A DNA stretch of 28,130 nt from Beijerinckiaceae bacterium (GCA_947380915.1 CANCSY010000020.1:1-28130), one strand, 5' to 3'. Positions 7,664 through 16,230 are shown, counted from the first letter of the stretch. Numbers and translations: made by a program. The notes: generated by a model from the sequence alone, not told the origin.

Positions 7664-8713
7664 TCACCGCATGGGTGCAAAGGACTGCTGAACCTTGATC
7701 TGTGTGGCGCGTGCGCAGTTCTCCGTTACCTTGAAATAACGTTGAACCCAATCGGCCCCATTCTCAAATGGATGCTTACCATCGCCGCGACCAGCCAACA
7801 TGCGGGTCTTATCATAGGCGCTGTCAAATTCAGAATGATTGGAGATCAGGACGGTGGCGCCTGTCTCTTTTGCCTTCTCTGCAAAATGTCGCTGCGAGGC
7901 GATGTAAGTTTCCAGATTCTTTATGCTCCATTCCGGCATTGTCCATTCATAAACGAGCGCCGTACCTCCGGAGTAAGCCACATTCACCGGACGGCCGCGA
8001 TCTAAAACCTGGAAGGTGAAGGATTGGGTTCCATCTGTGTGACCCGGCGTAAACCAAAGACTTACTGTTGCCTCGCCAAGGGTTATTTTCATTCCGTCGG
8101 TCGCTACGATATCTCGCTTTGGCGCCATGCTCTTGAAGCGGTTTGGCAGTCTTTCAACCAGGCTCCAGTCTGGCTCGGACATGACCACATGCGAGCCATA
8201 ACGCTTCTGAATCATTTCTGCGCCCCCAATATGGTCTTGATGGGCATGAGAAATAATAACGTATTTAATATCTTTCGGGTCAAGGCCAAGTTTTTGTAAC
8301 CCACCGATTACAAGCTCCTCAGAATTGTAAGGATAAATCGTATCAAAAAGGATGATGCCTTCACTCGTCTTCAGAGCCCAGGCCGAATGAACCTTCCCTC
8401 CTACAAAATAGAAATTATCAAATACCTTCGCAGGGTCACCATACCAGGTCGAGCGAGCCGGCGCCGAGCTGGGATTATCTACATAGACAGGTGTTCTGTC
8501 ACTGAGATCTTCACTGCGGCTCGGTGGCAAAAGGCAAAGCCTGGCAAGTGTGCCCAAATATACGAATTCCGCTGAGTCCTTTGCTGCCTGCTGGGCTGCT
8601 TCCACCTCGTCCAGTGTCTTGGGTTTCAAACTAAAGACCTGAGCCTGAGCGCTCGCCGTACAGGCGATCATACCAGCGATGAAAGATGCCATAGCTAACC
8701 CGCGATATTTCAT
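7664..8713 (-). CDS. Exported class B3-like metallo-beta-lactamase-fold hydrolase
   Basis: The 349-residue product has a signal peptide (about residues 1-24, ending TASAQA) and a complete MBL-fold metal site: H156, H158, D160 and H161 in SHAHQDHIGG, H225 in TPGHTDGT, and H293 in SNHSEFD. Ser248 (YSGGTAL) sits where class B3 enzymes have Ser221, and GHTDGT is also usual in that subclass. B3-fold enzymes hydrolyse beta-lactams, but many environmental homologues have other or unknown substrates, so resistance should not be assumed. It is longer than typical B3 enzymes (about 290), with an extra ~60-residue N-terminal segment containing C60 and an extended C-terminus. The start at 8713 is supported by GGGGAGAG four bases upstream. 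It stands alone, with gene-free flanks of over 300 bases on both sides. Confidence 0.88.
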   Translation of the reverse strand: MKYRGLAMASFIAGMIACTASAQAQVFSLKPKTLDEVEAAQQAAKDSAEFVYLGTLARLCLLPPSRSEDLSDRTPVYVDNPSSAPARSTWYGDPAKVFDNFYFVGGKVHSAWALKTSEGIILFDTIYPYNSEELVIGGLQKLGLDPKDIKYVIISHAHQDHIGGAEMIQKRYGSHVVMSEPDWSLVERLPNRFKSMAPKRDIVATDGMKITLGEATVSLWFTPGHTDGTQSFTFQVLDRGRPVNVAYSGGTALVYEWTMPEWSIKNLETYIASQRHFAEKAKETGATVLISNHSEFDSAYDKTRMLAGRGDGKHPFENGADWVQRYFKVTENCARATQIKVQQSFAPMR

Positions 8714-9043
8714 GCGTCTCTCCCCGTTTTTTTGTTAAATCAAGACGATCACTGCTTTTTTGGACGGCTGACGGCTGCCCATATTCATCTTATCAGACAG
8801 TCTTGAGAATTCAGTCGATCAGAGCAAAAATATGACGCCTCAAATGGAATTTGACAAGCCTATCCCAGAAATTTTGGTCTCGGGGTTTACGGACGCGTGA
8901 GGTGACATCGTTAAACTGCAGCAACTCATAGGGCTTGACCCCGCACCGGCTTCGCCAAGATAGTTGGCGCCAGTGATGCTGCCTGCACAATCCATGGCCT
9001 AATGATCAGATACAGTAGATTACGGTTGCGGCGAAACCGCCCC
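8714..9043. other. Gene-free spacer with AT-rich promoter side
   Basis: The first ~150 bases next to 8713 are AT-rich and should carry the promoter of the MBL-fold gene on the minus strand. The remainder leads to the end of the MFS gene. No terminator for the MFS gene, RNA gene or mobile element end was recognised. Confidence 0.4.
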
Positions 9044-10324
9044 CTAAATCTCCCGATCCAACCGCCTGACCTTCGACAGTTCCGGAAACAGCTTCGGCAC
9101 CGTGATCGCAGCCAGCAACACCACCAGCCCGCCGACCGCCACCGCCGGGACAGCGCCAACGAAGGCCGCCATGGCGCCGGCGCGAAAGCCGCCGATCTCG
9201 GTGCCGATGCTGGACGAGATCGAACTGACCGCCCCGACCCGGCCGCGCAGATGATCAGGCGTCGCCATCTGCATCAGCGTCTGGCGCACATTGGCGTCGA
9301 CAACCTCGACGCAGCCGACGATCGCCAGCATGGCGACCGACAGCGGGAACCAGGCGGAGTAAGAGAATATCATCACCGCCACGCCATAGACGGCGGAGGC
9401 CACCATCATGGTCAGGCCGGCGCGGGTGACGCGGAAATGGGTGAAGATCAGCGCCGCGCCAAGACCGCCAAGGGCCATGGAACTGCGCAGGATCCCGGCG
9501 CCGTGGGCGCCCACGTCCAGGATGTCCTTGGCGAAGATCGGCAGCATGGCCTGCACCCCACCCATCAGGGCGGTGGTCAGGTCGATGGCGATGGCGCCCA
9601 GCAGGATGCGCTTGCCGAAGACGAAACGGACGCCTTCCAGCAGGGTCAGCAACTCCAACGAGCCCCGTTTGCGCCCCGTCTCCCGCGGCTTGATCATGTA
9701 GGTCGAGGCGACACCGAAGAAGAAAGTCAGCGCCGCCGTGCCGTAGACCACCTCGGGCCCCAGCAGATAGAGGAACCCGCCGGCCGCCGGCCCGCAAATC
9801 TGCGCCGTCTTGGCAGCCGTCTGGTTCCAGGCGACGGCGTTGAGGTAGATCTCGCGCGGCACCAGGTTGGGGATCAGCGAATTGGTGGTCGGTCCCTGGA
9901 AGGCCCGCGCCGTGCCGATGCAGGTCAGCAGCATGTAGATCAGCCACAGCTTGGTGATCCCCAGGTATGACTCGATGCACAGACCAAGCGCGCCGAGGCA
10001 CAGGATCGAGTAGCAGACCAGCAGCACCGTCCGCCTGTCGAAGCTGTCGGCGACGTAGCCGGTGAACAGCGCGAAACCGAACACCGGCAAGATCATGCAG
10101 AGGTTGACGAAAGCGACGTTCATGGGATCGCCCGTCAGGTCGTAGATCTGATAGAGCACCGCCACTAGGATCATGTGATAGGTGCCGGCGGCGAAGAACT
10201 TGGCGAAGAAGAACAGGCGGAAATCCCGATGGCGGAAGGCGGCAAAACCGGTGACATTGCCATCCGCTTCCTTTGACTTCGAGGCTGTGTCGTCGCTCAA
10301 ACCGTGCGCTCCGTTGGCCGCCAA
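9044..10324 (-). CDS. MFS exporter (EntS-like, MFS_3 type)
   Basis: The ~426-residue protein is an integral membrane transporter of the major facilitator superfamily, in the group that includes the enterobactin exporter EntS. It has the FRHRDFRLFFFAKFFAAG first-helix signature, a loop-2 motif GYVADSFDRR (the usual GxxxDRxxRR pattern), about twelve hydrophobic segments, and the DHLRGRVGAV motif in the second half that matches the PxxxRGRV pattern of this group. Substrate is unknown. The start is odd: the frame has no ATG before the first helix, the first usable codon is TTG at 10324, and an in-frame TGA sits only nine bases upstream. Either a non-ATG start is used or the 5' end was damaged when the adjacent mosaic of gene fragments formed. 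The region is visibly more GC-rich than the polysaccharide locus. Confidence 0.82.
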   Translation of the reverse strand: MAANGAHGLSDDTASKSKEADGNVTGFAAFRHRDFRLFFFAKFFAAGTYHMILVAVLYQIYDLTGDPMNVAFVNLCMILPVFGFALFTGYVADSFDRRTVLLVCYSILCLGALGLCIESYLGITKLWLIYMLLTCIGTARAFQGPTTNSLIPNLVPREIYLNAVAWNQTAAKTAQICGPAAGGFLYLLGPEVVYGTAALTFFFGVASTYMIKPRETGRKRGSLELLTLLEGVRFVFGKRILLGAIAIDLTTALMGGVQAMLPIFAKDILDVGAHGAGILRSSMALGGLGAALIFTHFRVTRAGLTMMVASAVYGVAVMIFSYSAWFPLSVAMLAIVGCVEVVDANVRQTLMQMATPDHLRGRVGAVSSISSSIGTEIGGFRAGAMAAFVGAVPAVAVGGLVVLLAAITVPKLFPELSKVRRLDREI

Positions 10325-10437
10325 CCGGCGTCACCAGCCGGGGACCGTGACATGGTTTCTGTCAGGGGTAGTTGCTTGTTCTTGTTGTAGCGGAGCGGGG
10401 GGAGAGGAGCAAGGAAGAGAGAGGCGCCGATCACGCA

Positions 10438-10715
10438 GGCGCGCTCCTCCGGTGTGCCGGCGAGAAAGCCACCACGGCTGTGGCCGAGGCCTGGGACATA
10501 GCTGTCGCTCTCAAGAATAGGTAGCACTTCAGACCATGCCGAATGACGCAATCGATCCGCATCTCGCTGTCTGGTCCAAGATCAGACGACCCGATATTGA
10601 GGATGTGCATCCCGGGTCGCAGCCATGCGCTCTTCATCACCGGGTTGATGCTGTCTGTGCAGGTCGCCACGACATCAACTCCATCCACCGCCTCCCTTGC
10701 AGAAGAGACGGCGAC
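10438..10715 (-). pseudogene. Ornithine cyclodeaminase/mu-crystallin family, C-terminal fragment
   Basis: The minus-strand translation SSAREAVDGVDVVATCTDSI followed by NPVMKSAWLRPGMHILNIGS matches the NAD-binding part of ornithine cyclodeaminase-family proteins. After IDCVIRHG the reading frame changes and the match continues in another frame as LPILESDSYVPGLGHSRGGF and LAGTPEER, the usual end region of one subgroup. Full-length members have about 320 residues, and only about 90 remain. The upstream side is fused directly to an IS256 transposase fragment at about 10716, so the front two thirds are gone. It is non-functional. Confidence 0.65.
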
Positions 10716-10987
10716 CACCATCTGGTGCTGGGCCTTGGGCGCATGCGCCAGCGCGTTGCGCATGAAGCGGACGCAGCAGCGCCGCCAGCTCGCCTTGAAG
10801 ACCTGCGCGATGGCGGCCTTCAGCCCTTATGGGCGTCTGAGATCACGAGCTTGACGCCCTTCAGCCGGAGCTTTTCGACCTTGCGCAGGAACCCAAGCCA
10901 GAAGACGGGGGCCTCCGAGGGACCCAGACCAAGGCAAGGAATCTCGCGGCGGCCTTCGGTGTTGACGCCCGTAGCGATTATTGCGGC
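10716..10987 (-). mobile_element. IS256-family transposase internal fragment, frameshifted
   Basis: About 90 residues match the central catalytic region of IS256-type (mutator-class) transposases: IIATGVNTEGRREI, GPSEAPVFWLGFLR, RGVKLVISDAHEG-like GVKLVISDAHKG, then after a frameshift GLKAAIAQVFKASWRRCCV and RFMRNALAHAPKAQHQMV. The frameshift is a one-base loss: HKG is followed by TGA AGG CCG where CTG AAG GCC is expected, creating a stop at 10822-10820. Both ends are abrupt, joined to cpaF upstream and to the ornithine cyclodeaminase fragment downstream. No terminal inverted repeats are seen, so this is a dead internal piece and not a mobile copy. Confidence 0.8.
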
Positions 10988-11630
10988 GTTCAAAAGAATC
11001 GTCTTGCCGGACCCGGTGCCGCCCGACAGCAGAATATTGAGCTTCGTCCGGGCGGCTATCTCCAGCAATCGCCCAACGCCCGGGCTCATTGTGCCGTTTT
11101 CGATCATTCCACCGCTGTCATACCGCCTGCTGGGAAGTTTGCGGATGGAGATGCAGGGACTATGGATCGCCAATGGCGGGAAGATGATGTTCACGCGGCT
11201 GCCGTCAGGCAAGCGGCAATCCACCATCGGACTGGATTCGTCGATCCGCCATCCCACGCGCGCCGCAATCTTCTGCGCAACCGACGCAATGTGATCATTG
11301 GCCCGGCAACGAACAGCGACGCGCTCCAAGACGCCATTACGCCCGACATAGACATTGTTTGGCCCATTGACCATGACGGCATTGACCGAATCGTCCAGCA
11401 AAGGCGGGCGAAGCGGGCCATAGCCCATCATATCGTCCGCCGGCTCATCCGCCATCTGAAGTTGCTCGCGACCCGACAATTCGAGCCGTTCCTTATTCGC
11501 GATCCTATGGATGATTTCCTCGAGTTGACGCCGAAGGACCTCGCGAGAAACGGTTGCTGCTACCGATGGCTCAATCTGCTCGATCACGCGTTCGCGCAGC
11601 GAAGCCGTGCCGACACGTCGATCACGGCGA
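10988..11630 (-). pseudogene. cpaF: cpaF/tadA pilus ATPase, N-terminal half only
   Basis: The frame encodes the N-terminal domain of the Tad/Flp pilus assembly ATPase: LRERVIEQIEP, LRRQLEEIIHRI, GYGPLRPPLLDD, VNAVMVNGPNNVYV, then the ATP-site loop LNILLSGGTGSGKTILLN, where the match ends. The full protein needs a further ~220 residues including the Asp box, Walker B and His box, all missing. After LLNA the sequence switches to an IS256 transposase fragment. No ATG starts this frame: the first possible codon is GTG at 11587, while similarity-like sequence runs further upstream to an in-frame TGA near 11740. The ATPase cannot work. It lies just downstream of a pilin gene, in the order expected if most of a tad operon was deleted. 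Confidence 0.85.
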
Positions 11631-11694
11631 CATAGATCAGCAACAAGATTTGCAGGCTCAGGATCATCGGCGAAATCCAGCTCATCGAATGCAT
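11584..11694 (-). pseudogene. Possible cpaA (prepilin peptidase) start, truncated
   Basis: A 36-codon frame from an ATG at 11694 contains a hydrophobic stretch ending ILLLIYVAVIDVSARLR. This resembles the first membrane segment and the VxDxxxRRIPN region of CpaA/TadV prepilin peptidases, the gene that usually follows the pilin in tad loci. It stops at 11584 and overlaps the cpaF-like frame. The likeliest reading is that the front of cpaA is fused to cpaF sequence at about 11600-11630. The short length makes this uncertain. Confidence 0.35.
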
Positions 11695-11711
11695 TCCCGA
11701 AGGGAGGTAGA

Positions 11712-11729
11712 GGGGGCCCTGCAGCCCCC
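11712..11729 (-). terminator. Hairpin just after the pilin gene
   Basis: GGGGGC (11712-11717) and GCCCCC (11724-11729) form a perfect 6-bp GC stem with a 6-base loop, 18 bases past the pilin stop codon. Such hairpins between a pilin and its assembly genes often limit read-through or protect the pilin mRNA. There is no T-run downstream, so termination is uncertain. Confidence 0.45.
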
Positions 11730-11747
11730 CTATGGATTCAATGAGCC

Positions 11748-11963
11748 TTAGCCTGCGAGGGCCGTGGTGACTGCTGTGCTGACACTGGTGACTGCGTTCT
11801 TCAGCGCCAGGCCGATACCGGCAGTGGAGCCCGCACCAAACGCGGCGGCCACCGAGGCGACGATGCAGGCGGCGACGATCACATATTCGACCGACACCAC
11901 GCCGTCCTTGTCATTGCGCAGACGTGCAAGCAGGTCTCGCGACGCAAAATAATAACTCAGCAT
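11748..11963 (-). CDS. Flp-type (type IVb) pilin
   Basis: The 71-residue product is a Flp/Fap pilin, the structural subunit of Tad pili. It has a short basic leader (LLARLRNDKDG), the prepilin peptidase site after Gly with Glu5-Tyr6 in GVVSVEY, and the hydrophobic helix VIVAACIVASVAAAFG, followed by a Thr/Ser/Ala-rich tail ending TTALAG. The ATG at 11963 is preferred because GGAG lies seven bases before it and it gives a normal Flp leader length. A frame-internal upstream start at 12026 would add an untypical 21-residue extension. The gene is intact, but the neighbouring cpaA/cpaF genes are fragments, so it would need assembly proteins from another locus. An AT-rich upstream region of about 200 bases probably holds its promoter. 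Confidence 0.85.
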   Translation of the reverse strand: MLSYYFASRDLLARLRNDKDGVVSVEYVIVAACIVASVAAAFGAGSTAGIGLALKNAVTSVSTAVTTALAG

Positions 11964-12373
11964 ACCCGTACTCCATTTACTGCAGTCCACGGCTGCGTGG
12001 CATCGCAATGTTTTTATAGCCCGCACCCGTAAATTTTACACTTCCGTAGAAAGTATAAATTCGAAACTAAATCTGCTAACGTCATACCTACTATGTGTAA
12101 ATTAATTAAAGATGGCGTCTATTTTGTATTAATACTTCGGCTTATGAGCTATAACACTGCAGTTTCAATCAAGTTAAATTTATTCAATTACACGTTACGT
12201 TAATTTCAACTTATGGGGGGTGAATATTCGGAAATTATCCTGACCATCTCGCCCAAAAGGCCCGACGCAGGGCCGCAAGCCTCCGCCGCCCGGACGAACG
12301 CACCCCGGGACCGGCTCAGACCAGTCGACGTTAGTCCGATAAACGCTCGGGATTTAACCGATCGGACCTCAGC
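11964..12373. promoter_or_regulatory. AT-rich pilin upstream region
   Basis: From about 12020 to 12215 the sequence is markedly AT-rich compared with its surroundings (for example TGTAAATTAATTAAAGATGG around 12096). This is typical of a regulated pilin promoter region and possibly of an H-NS/MucR-like silenced segment. The rest, to 12373, is GC-rich and shows no gene. Clear -35/-10 boxes could not be singled out among many AT-rich options. Confidence 0.4.
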
Positions 12374-12403
12374 GTGTGCGCGTTTCCCTGAAAGCCCGCA
12401 CAC
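12374..12403 (-). terminator. Hairpin ending the type I secretion/polysaccharide operon
   Basis: GTGTGCG (12374-12380) pairs with CGCACAC (12397-12403), and inside it TTTC (12383-12386) pairs with GAAA (12390-12393) around a 3-base loop. It lies 28 bases past the stop codon of the membrane-fusion protein gene, the last gene of the series. A separate 12-bp palindrome, ACAGGATCCTGT (12415-12426), sits between the stop and this hairpin. There is no T-run, so Rho-dependent or imperfect termination is possible. Confidence 0.5.
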
Positions 12404-12431
12404 TGCAAGTTTGGACAGGATCCTGTTCCGC

Positions 12432-13919
12432 TTATCTTTCCATCATCGCTTGTGACGCGACTTCGACAAGCGGCGAGAAGACATATTCGATGATGCGACG
12501 ACTGCCTGTAGCGACTTCGATGGTGACCGCCATGCCCGGAGTGAGCGGCACGGTTTCGCCATTGATCAACATTCCATACTTATCGGGTATTAGCGTCACC
12601 GGGAAAACCAGATTCTGCGTACGCTGAGCCCCTGCGAAAAATTTGCTGTTTCGATTCCCCCGGTATGGATCGCCCTCGGCGACCTGCGCATCCGGCTCGG
12701 GGATCGCATCACGCGCCACACGCCGCACTTGCGCCGATAGCGTGCCATAGCGCGTGAAGGGAAACGACTCGACTTTCACCACCGCAGTCTGGCCCGGCTT
12801 CACGAAGCCCACGTCCTTGTTCGCCAGATAACATTCAATTTCCAACTCTGCATCCGCCGGCACGATCCGCATGATCTCGTCCCCGCTAGCAATCACCTGC
12901 CCCTGAGTAGTGACCGTCAGCCCCAGCACCACCCCGTCGATCGGGCTCGTCAACGCCAGACGTCCTGATTTCAGCCTTGCCTTCGCCAGCCTTTGCTCAA
13001 AATCGTCCGCCTGGCGCTGCGCCTCGGCCAATTTCTGCCCATGATCCGCTATAAAAGAAGCTACTGCCTTCTGGCGCTCCTTGGCGAGAACACCCAGATT
13101 GGCGATGGCCTGATCAAGCTGTCCCTTTTGAGTTTGGACCATCGTCTGCTGATATTGCAAGGTCTCTGTTGCGTCGATCAGAGCGGACTTCGCGCCAAAA
13201 CCGCTCTTCACCAAGGAAGAGCGCATGTCCACGCGCTCTTTCAACGTGGCGATCAGTTCATTCTGGGATCTGACGGTCGCGACCAGATGTTCGCGCTCCG
13301 CCTCTTTCTGATGCATCTGGGCATCCAGGCCCTCAATGACGGCTATCAATTGTCCGAGATCGCCAGCCAGCACCTTTTCCTCGCGGAGCCGATTGGCTGC
13401 AGGTATGTCATCGCTCCACGCGATCGTGGGGATTTCCGAAGGCTTGCCCTGCAGGGCGGCGTCGATCGCTGCGCGCCGCCGAAACGCTTCTGCCCGCCAG
13501 GCTGCGAGCGCTGCCGCCGCTGCGTTCTGCTCGGCATGGGCATCGCCGCTCTCCATCTCGATAAGCACCTCCCCCTTCCTGACATAAGCACCATTCTCGA
13601 CCCGGATCTCCGCCACCTTGCCGGTCTCCAACGGCTGGATCACCTTAACCCGCCCGGAGGGCTGGATCTTGCCCTGGGCCACGGCCACTATGTCGATCCG
13701 ACCAAACCAACTCCAGGCAAAAGCGACAACGACGAAAAGACAAATCAACAAAATGAAAGCCATTCGGACCGGCGATGGCGGCGTTTCAAGAATCTCCAGA
13801 CAGGCAGGCAGAAACTCCTGATCATCCCTATGCGGCCTCGCTTTCTGAGGCTTGAGCCCCCCGGAAACTGCCCCCGGAGCGTACCGAGCCACCGCAGTCT
13901 TTTCGTCAGGCGGCGTCAT
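12432..13919 (-). CDS. Type I secretion membrane-fusion protein (HlyD family)
   Basis: The 495-residue protein is the periplasmic adaptor that links the ABC exporter in the inner membrane to a TolC-type outer-membrane channel. It has a cytoplasmic N-terminus of about 50 residues, one membrane helix (about 53-71), a first lipoyl half motif (VIQPLETGKVAEIRVENGAYVRKGEVLIEM), a long alpha-helical hairpin (about 140-320, rich in Glu/Gln/Arg/Ala), a second lipoyl half (LTSPIDGVVLGLTVTTQGQVI), and the C-terminal beta domain ending in GMAVTIEVATGSRRIIEYVF, the conserved HlyD signature. The start overlaps the stop of the ABC transporter gene by ATGA, showing translational coupling. No TolC gene is nearby, so a shared outer-membrane channel is expected. 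The partner substrate is very probably the RTX protein encoded upstream. Confidence 0.93.
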   Translation of the reverse strand: MTPPDEKTAVARYAPGAVSGGLKPQKARPHRDDQEFLPACLEILETPPSPVRMAFILLICLFVVVAFAWSWFGRIDIVAVAQGKIQPSGRVKVIQPLETGKVAEIRVENGAYVRKGEVLIEMESGDAHAEQNAAAAALAAWRAEAFRRRAAIDAALQGKPSEIPTIAWSDDIPAANRLREEKVLAGDLGQLIAVIEGLDAQMHQKEAEREHLVATVRSQNELIATLKERVDMRSSLVKSGFGAKSALIDATETLQYQQTMVQTQKGQLDQAIANLGVLAKERQKAVASFIADHGQKLAEAQRQADDFEQRLAKARLKSGRLALTSPIDGVVLGLTVTTQGQVIASGDEIMRIVPADAELEIECYLANKDVGFVKPGQTAVVKVESFPFTRYGTLSAQVRRVARDAIPEPDAQVAEGDPYRGNRNSKFFAGAQRTQNLVFPVTLIPDKYGMLINGETVPLTPGMAVTIEVATGSRRIIEYVFSPLVEVASQAMMER

Positions 13920-16081
13920 GGTTGCGCCCTCTCATTCTGAAGCGCCCAAAGGCGAGCATAAAGACCTTGTGGTTTGGCCAGCAGCTCATCATGGGTTCCC
14001 GCCTCCACGATCCGCCCATCCACCATGCCGATAATGGCGTCACAATCGCGCACGGCGGCCAAACGATGGGCGATGATGAAGACGGTGCGGTTCTTCACGA
14101 TCTGGCGCATGTTCTGTTGAATGATCCGCTCGCTTTCATAATCGAGCGCGGACGTCGCCTCGTCAAAAATCAGGATCCTTGGATTGGTCGCCAGCGCCCG
14201 GGCGATGGCTACCCGTTGACGCTGCCCCCCGGAGAGATTGGCGCCACGCTCTTCGAGCATGGTGTCATAGCCCTCCGGCAATTTGCCGATGAATTCGTCA
14301 GCGCCAGCGAGTTGGGCGTAGGCGATCACCTGCCTGCGCGACATGGCGGGATTGGCAAGGGCGATATTGTCGTGGATCGAACGATTGAACAGCAGGTTTT
14401 CCTGCAGGACAACGCCGATATGGCTCCGCAGCCAAGCGGGATCAAGATGCTTCAGATCGGCGCCGTCTAGCAGGATCTGCCCCTCCTCGGGAATGTAGAA
14501 CCGCTGAATGAGCTTGGTTAGGGTCGATTTGCCGGAGCCCGAAGGGCCGATCACGCCAATAACCTTGCCTGGCGGAACGCCGAGCGAAATATCCTTCAGC
14601 ACCGTCGGGGCCCCAGGGCGGTAGCGGAAATAAACATGGTGAAAGTCGATCTGACCTTGGGGAGGCGGCAGCTGCGCCCGCAAACTCGGCATCGGCTCCG
14701 GCGGTGCGTTCAAGATGTCGCCAAGCCGTTCGACCGAAACCTGAACTTGCTGGAAATCCTGCCAAAGCTGCGACAGCCGGAGGATAGGCTGGGAAACCTG
14801 CCCGGCGATCATATTGAAGGCGACGAGCTCGCCAACGCTCAGTTCTCCGTCGATCACTGCTTTGGCGCCGAACAGCAGCAACGCCGCAGTCGTGAGCTTG
14901 CTCACATATTGAATGGCGTTTTGCGCTTTCGCTCCCAGCATGGTGGTCGCAAAGGCGGAACGAACATAAGCAGCGAGCTTCTCCTCCCATTGCGTCGCCA
15001 CGATGGGTTCGACGGCCGCAGCCTTGATCGTCTGCATACCCACAACGGTTTCGACGAGAAACTGTTGGCTTTCAGAACCTCGATTGAACTTCTCGTTCAA
15101 TTGTTCGCGCAACAACGGGCGAGCCAGAAATGCGATGGCGAGATAGAGGGGAATCGTCGCCACAACAATCAGAGTAAGCTTCCACGAATAGGCGAAAAGC
15201 ACAGCGATGAAGACAAAAGCGAAGAACAGATCTAGTGCGGAGAACAGACCCTGCCCTGTGAGAAAGGTGCGGACGGTCTCCAGTTCGCGCATGCGAGCAA
15301 CCGTCTGCCCGGTGGCGCGGGTCTCGAAATATCCGACCGGCAGTTGCGCCAGATGGCGAAACAATCGTCGTCCAAGTTCGACGTCGATGCGGTTCGTCGT
15401 GTGCGAGAGGGCATAGGTGCGCAGATATTGCAGCGCGACGTCGAACAGGCCGATCAGGGCAAGGCCCCCGACCAGAACAAACAGCGTGGAATAGCCGCGA
15501 TTGGTGAGCACTTTGTCGATGACGACCTGAAAGAACAGTGGCGAGACTAATGCGAGGATCTGAATAAAAAAAGAGGCCAGAAAAACATGCGCCAACGGTT
15601 TTCGATAGCGCCAGATCGAGGGAAGGAACCAGCGAAAACCGAAGCTGTGCGGATTTGCGCCCTCCCCTGCGAAACGCCGCGTAACGAGAATGACGTTTGG
15701 CTGGATCATGGCGCTAAGGTCTTCCAGCGCATATTCGCAGTCAGTGCGCGTGATCGGATCGACGATTCGCCATGCGCCGGAAGGCGTCTTGCCCGTCAGT
15801 ATGATAAAGCCTGCATGCTTAAGCTGAAGGATCATGGGAAGTGGCATGCTCACCAGACGCGCGAGCCCGCCAAAGGCCACACTGCGCGCCTTCAGGCCGA
15901 TCATGGCCGCCGCCAACACAATGTCCCGCTCTGACGCTGCACGCCCATGAAGCGCCATCTCTCTCGCCAGATACGCAGGGTCTGCAGGAATCCGGTAAAA
16001 GCCAGCTATCGCGCAAAGCGCTAACAATCCTGACGTGTCTATAGCTTCGGCCGCAAGGTCAGGCGAGACGGTTTGATTCAT
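13916..16081 (-). CDS. Type I secretion ABC transporter (HlyB family) with peptidase-like domain
   Basis: The ~721-residue protein energises export of the RTX substrate from the cytoplasm. It has an N-terminal C39-peptidase-like domain (about 1-130), a six-helix membrane domain (about 150-430), and an ATPase domain with Walker A GPSGSGKST (512-520), signature LSGGQ (616-620), Walker B ILIFDE (636-641) and His672 in IAHR. In the N-terminal domain the DCGxAxL motif of true peptidases reads DTSGLLAL, so the catalytic Cys is replaced. Such CLD domains hold unfolded RTX substrates and do not cleave leaders, which agrees with the substrate next door. The first ATG in frame is at 16081 and has only a weak ribosome site; a TTG at 16150 would add 23 residues. 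It is coupled to the HlyD-family gene by an ATGA overlap and lies 236 bases after the RTX gene. Confidence 0.93.
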   Translation of the reverse strand: MNQTVSPDLAAEAIDTSGLLALCAIAGFYRIPADPAYLAREMALHGRAASERDIVLAAAMIGLKARSVAFGGLARLVSMPLPMILQLKHAGFIILTGKTPSGAWRIVDPITRTDCEYALEDLSAMIQPNVILVTRRFAGEGANPHSFGFRWFLPSIWRYRKPLAHVFLASFFIQILALVSPLFFQVVIDKVLTNRGYSTLFVLVGGLALIGLFDVALQYLRTYALSHTTNRIDVELGRRLFRHLAQLPVGYFETRATGQTVARMRELETVRTFLTGQGLFSALDLFFAFVFIAVLFAYSWKLTLIVVATIPLYLAIAFLARPLLREQLNEKFNRGSESQQFLVETVVGMQTIKAAAVEPIVATQWEEKLAAYVRSAFATTMLGAKAQNAIQYVSKLTTAALLLFGAKAVIDGELSVGELVAFNMIAGQVSQPILRLSQLWQDFQQVQVSVERLGDILNAPPEPMPSLRAQLPPPQGQIDFHHVYFRYRPGAPTVLKDISLGVPPGKVIGVIGPSGSGKSTLTKLIQRFYIPEEGQILLDGADLKHLDPAWLRSHIGVVLQENLLFNRSIHDNIALANPAMSRRQVIAYAQLAGADEFIGKLPEGYDTMLEERGANLSGGQRQRVAIARALATNPRILIFDEATSALDYESERIIQQNMRQIVKNRTVFIIAHRLAAVRDCDAIIGMVDGRIVEAGTHDELLAKPQGLYARLWALQNERAQP

Positions 16082-16230
16082 GAACGCAATCCGGCTACGG
16101 GATGACAGGAGCCTTGGACTTGGCTTTGTATCGATGATCCGCAAACTCAAGTCAGATCAGGAAACATAGGGATTCCCGCAGTCCGCTAATACCCTCCCTT
16201 GGAGGTACATCTGACAAAAAGCAGACGTAG

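Noticed and set aside
7664..8713. Reading the class B3-like protein as a proven antibiotic resistance gene
   Set aside because: The metal site fits the subclass, but many environmental MBL-fold proteins with the same residues do not hydrolyse beta-lactams, and nothing nearby indicates resistance context.
9002..9970. 322-residue plus-strand frame opposite the MFS gene
   Set aside because: Its Arg/Gln/His/Asp-rich translation is typical of the antisense of a GC-rich gene, and the minus-strand frame is a clear transporter.
11964..12026. Longer pilin start adding 21 residues
   Set aside because: It gives an atypical leader for Flp pilins, while the ATG at 11963 has GGAG at proper spacing.
12206..12403. 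65-codon minus-strand frame between the pilin upstream region and the HlyD-family gene
   Set aside because: It overlaps the hairpin that ends the operon and has no ribosome site or resemblance to known proteins.
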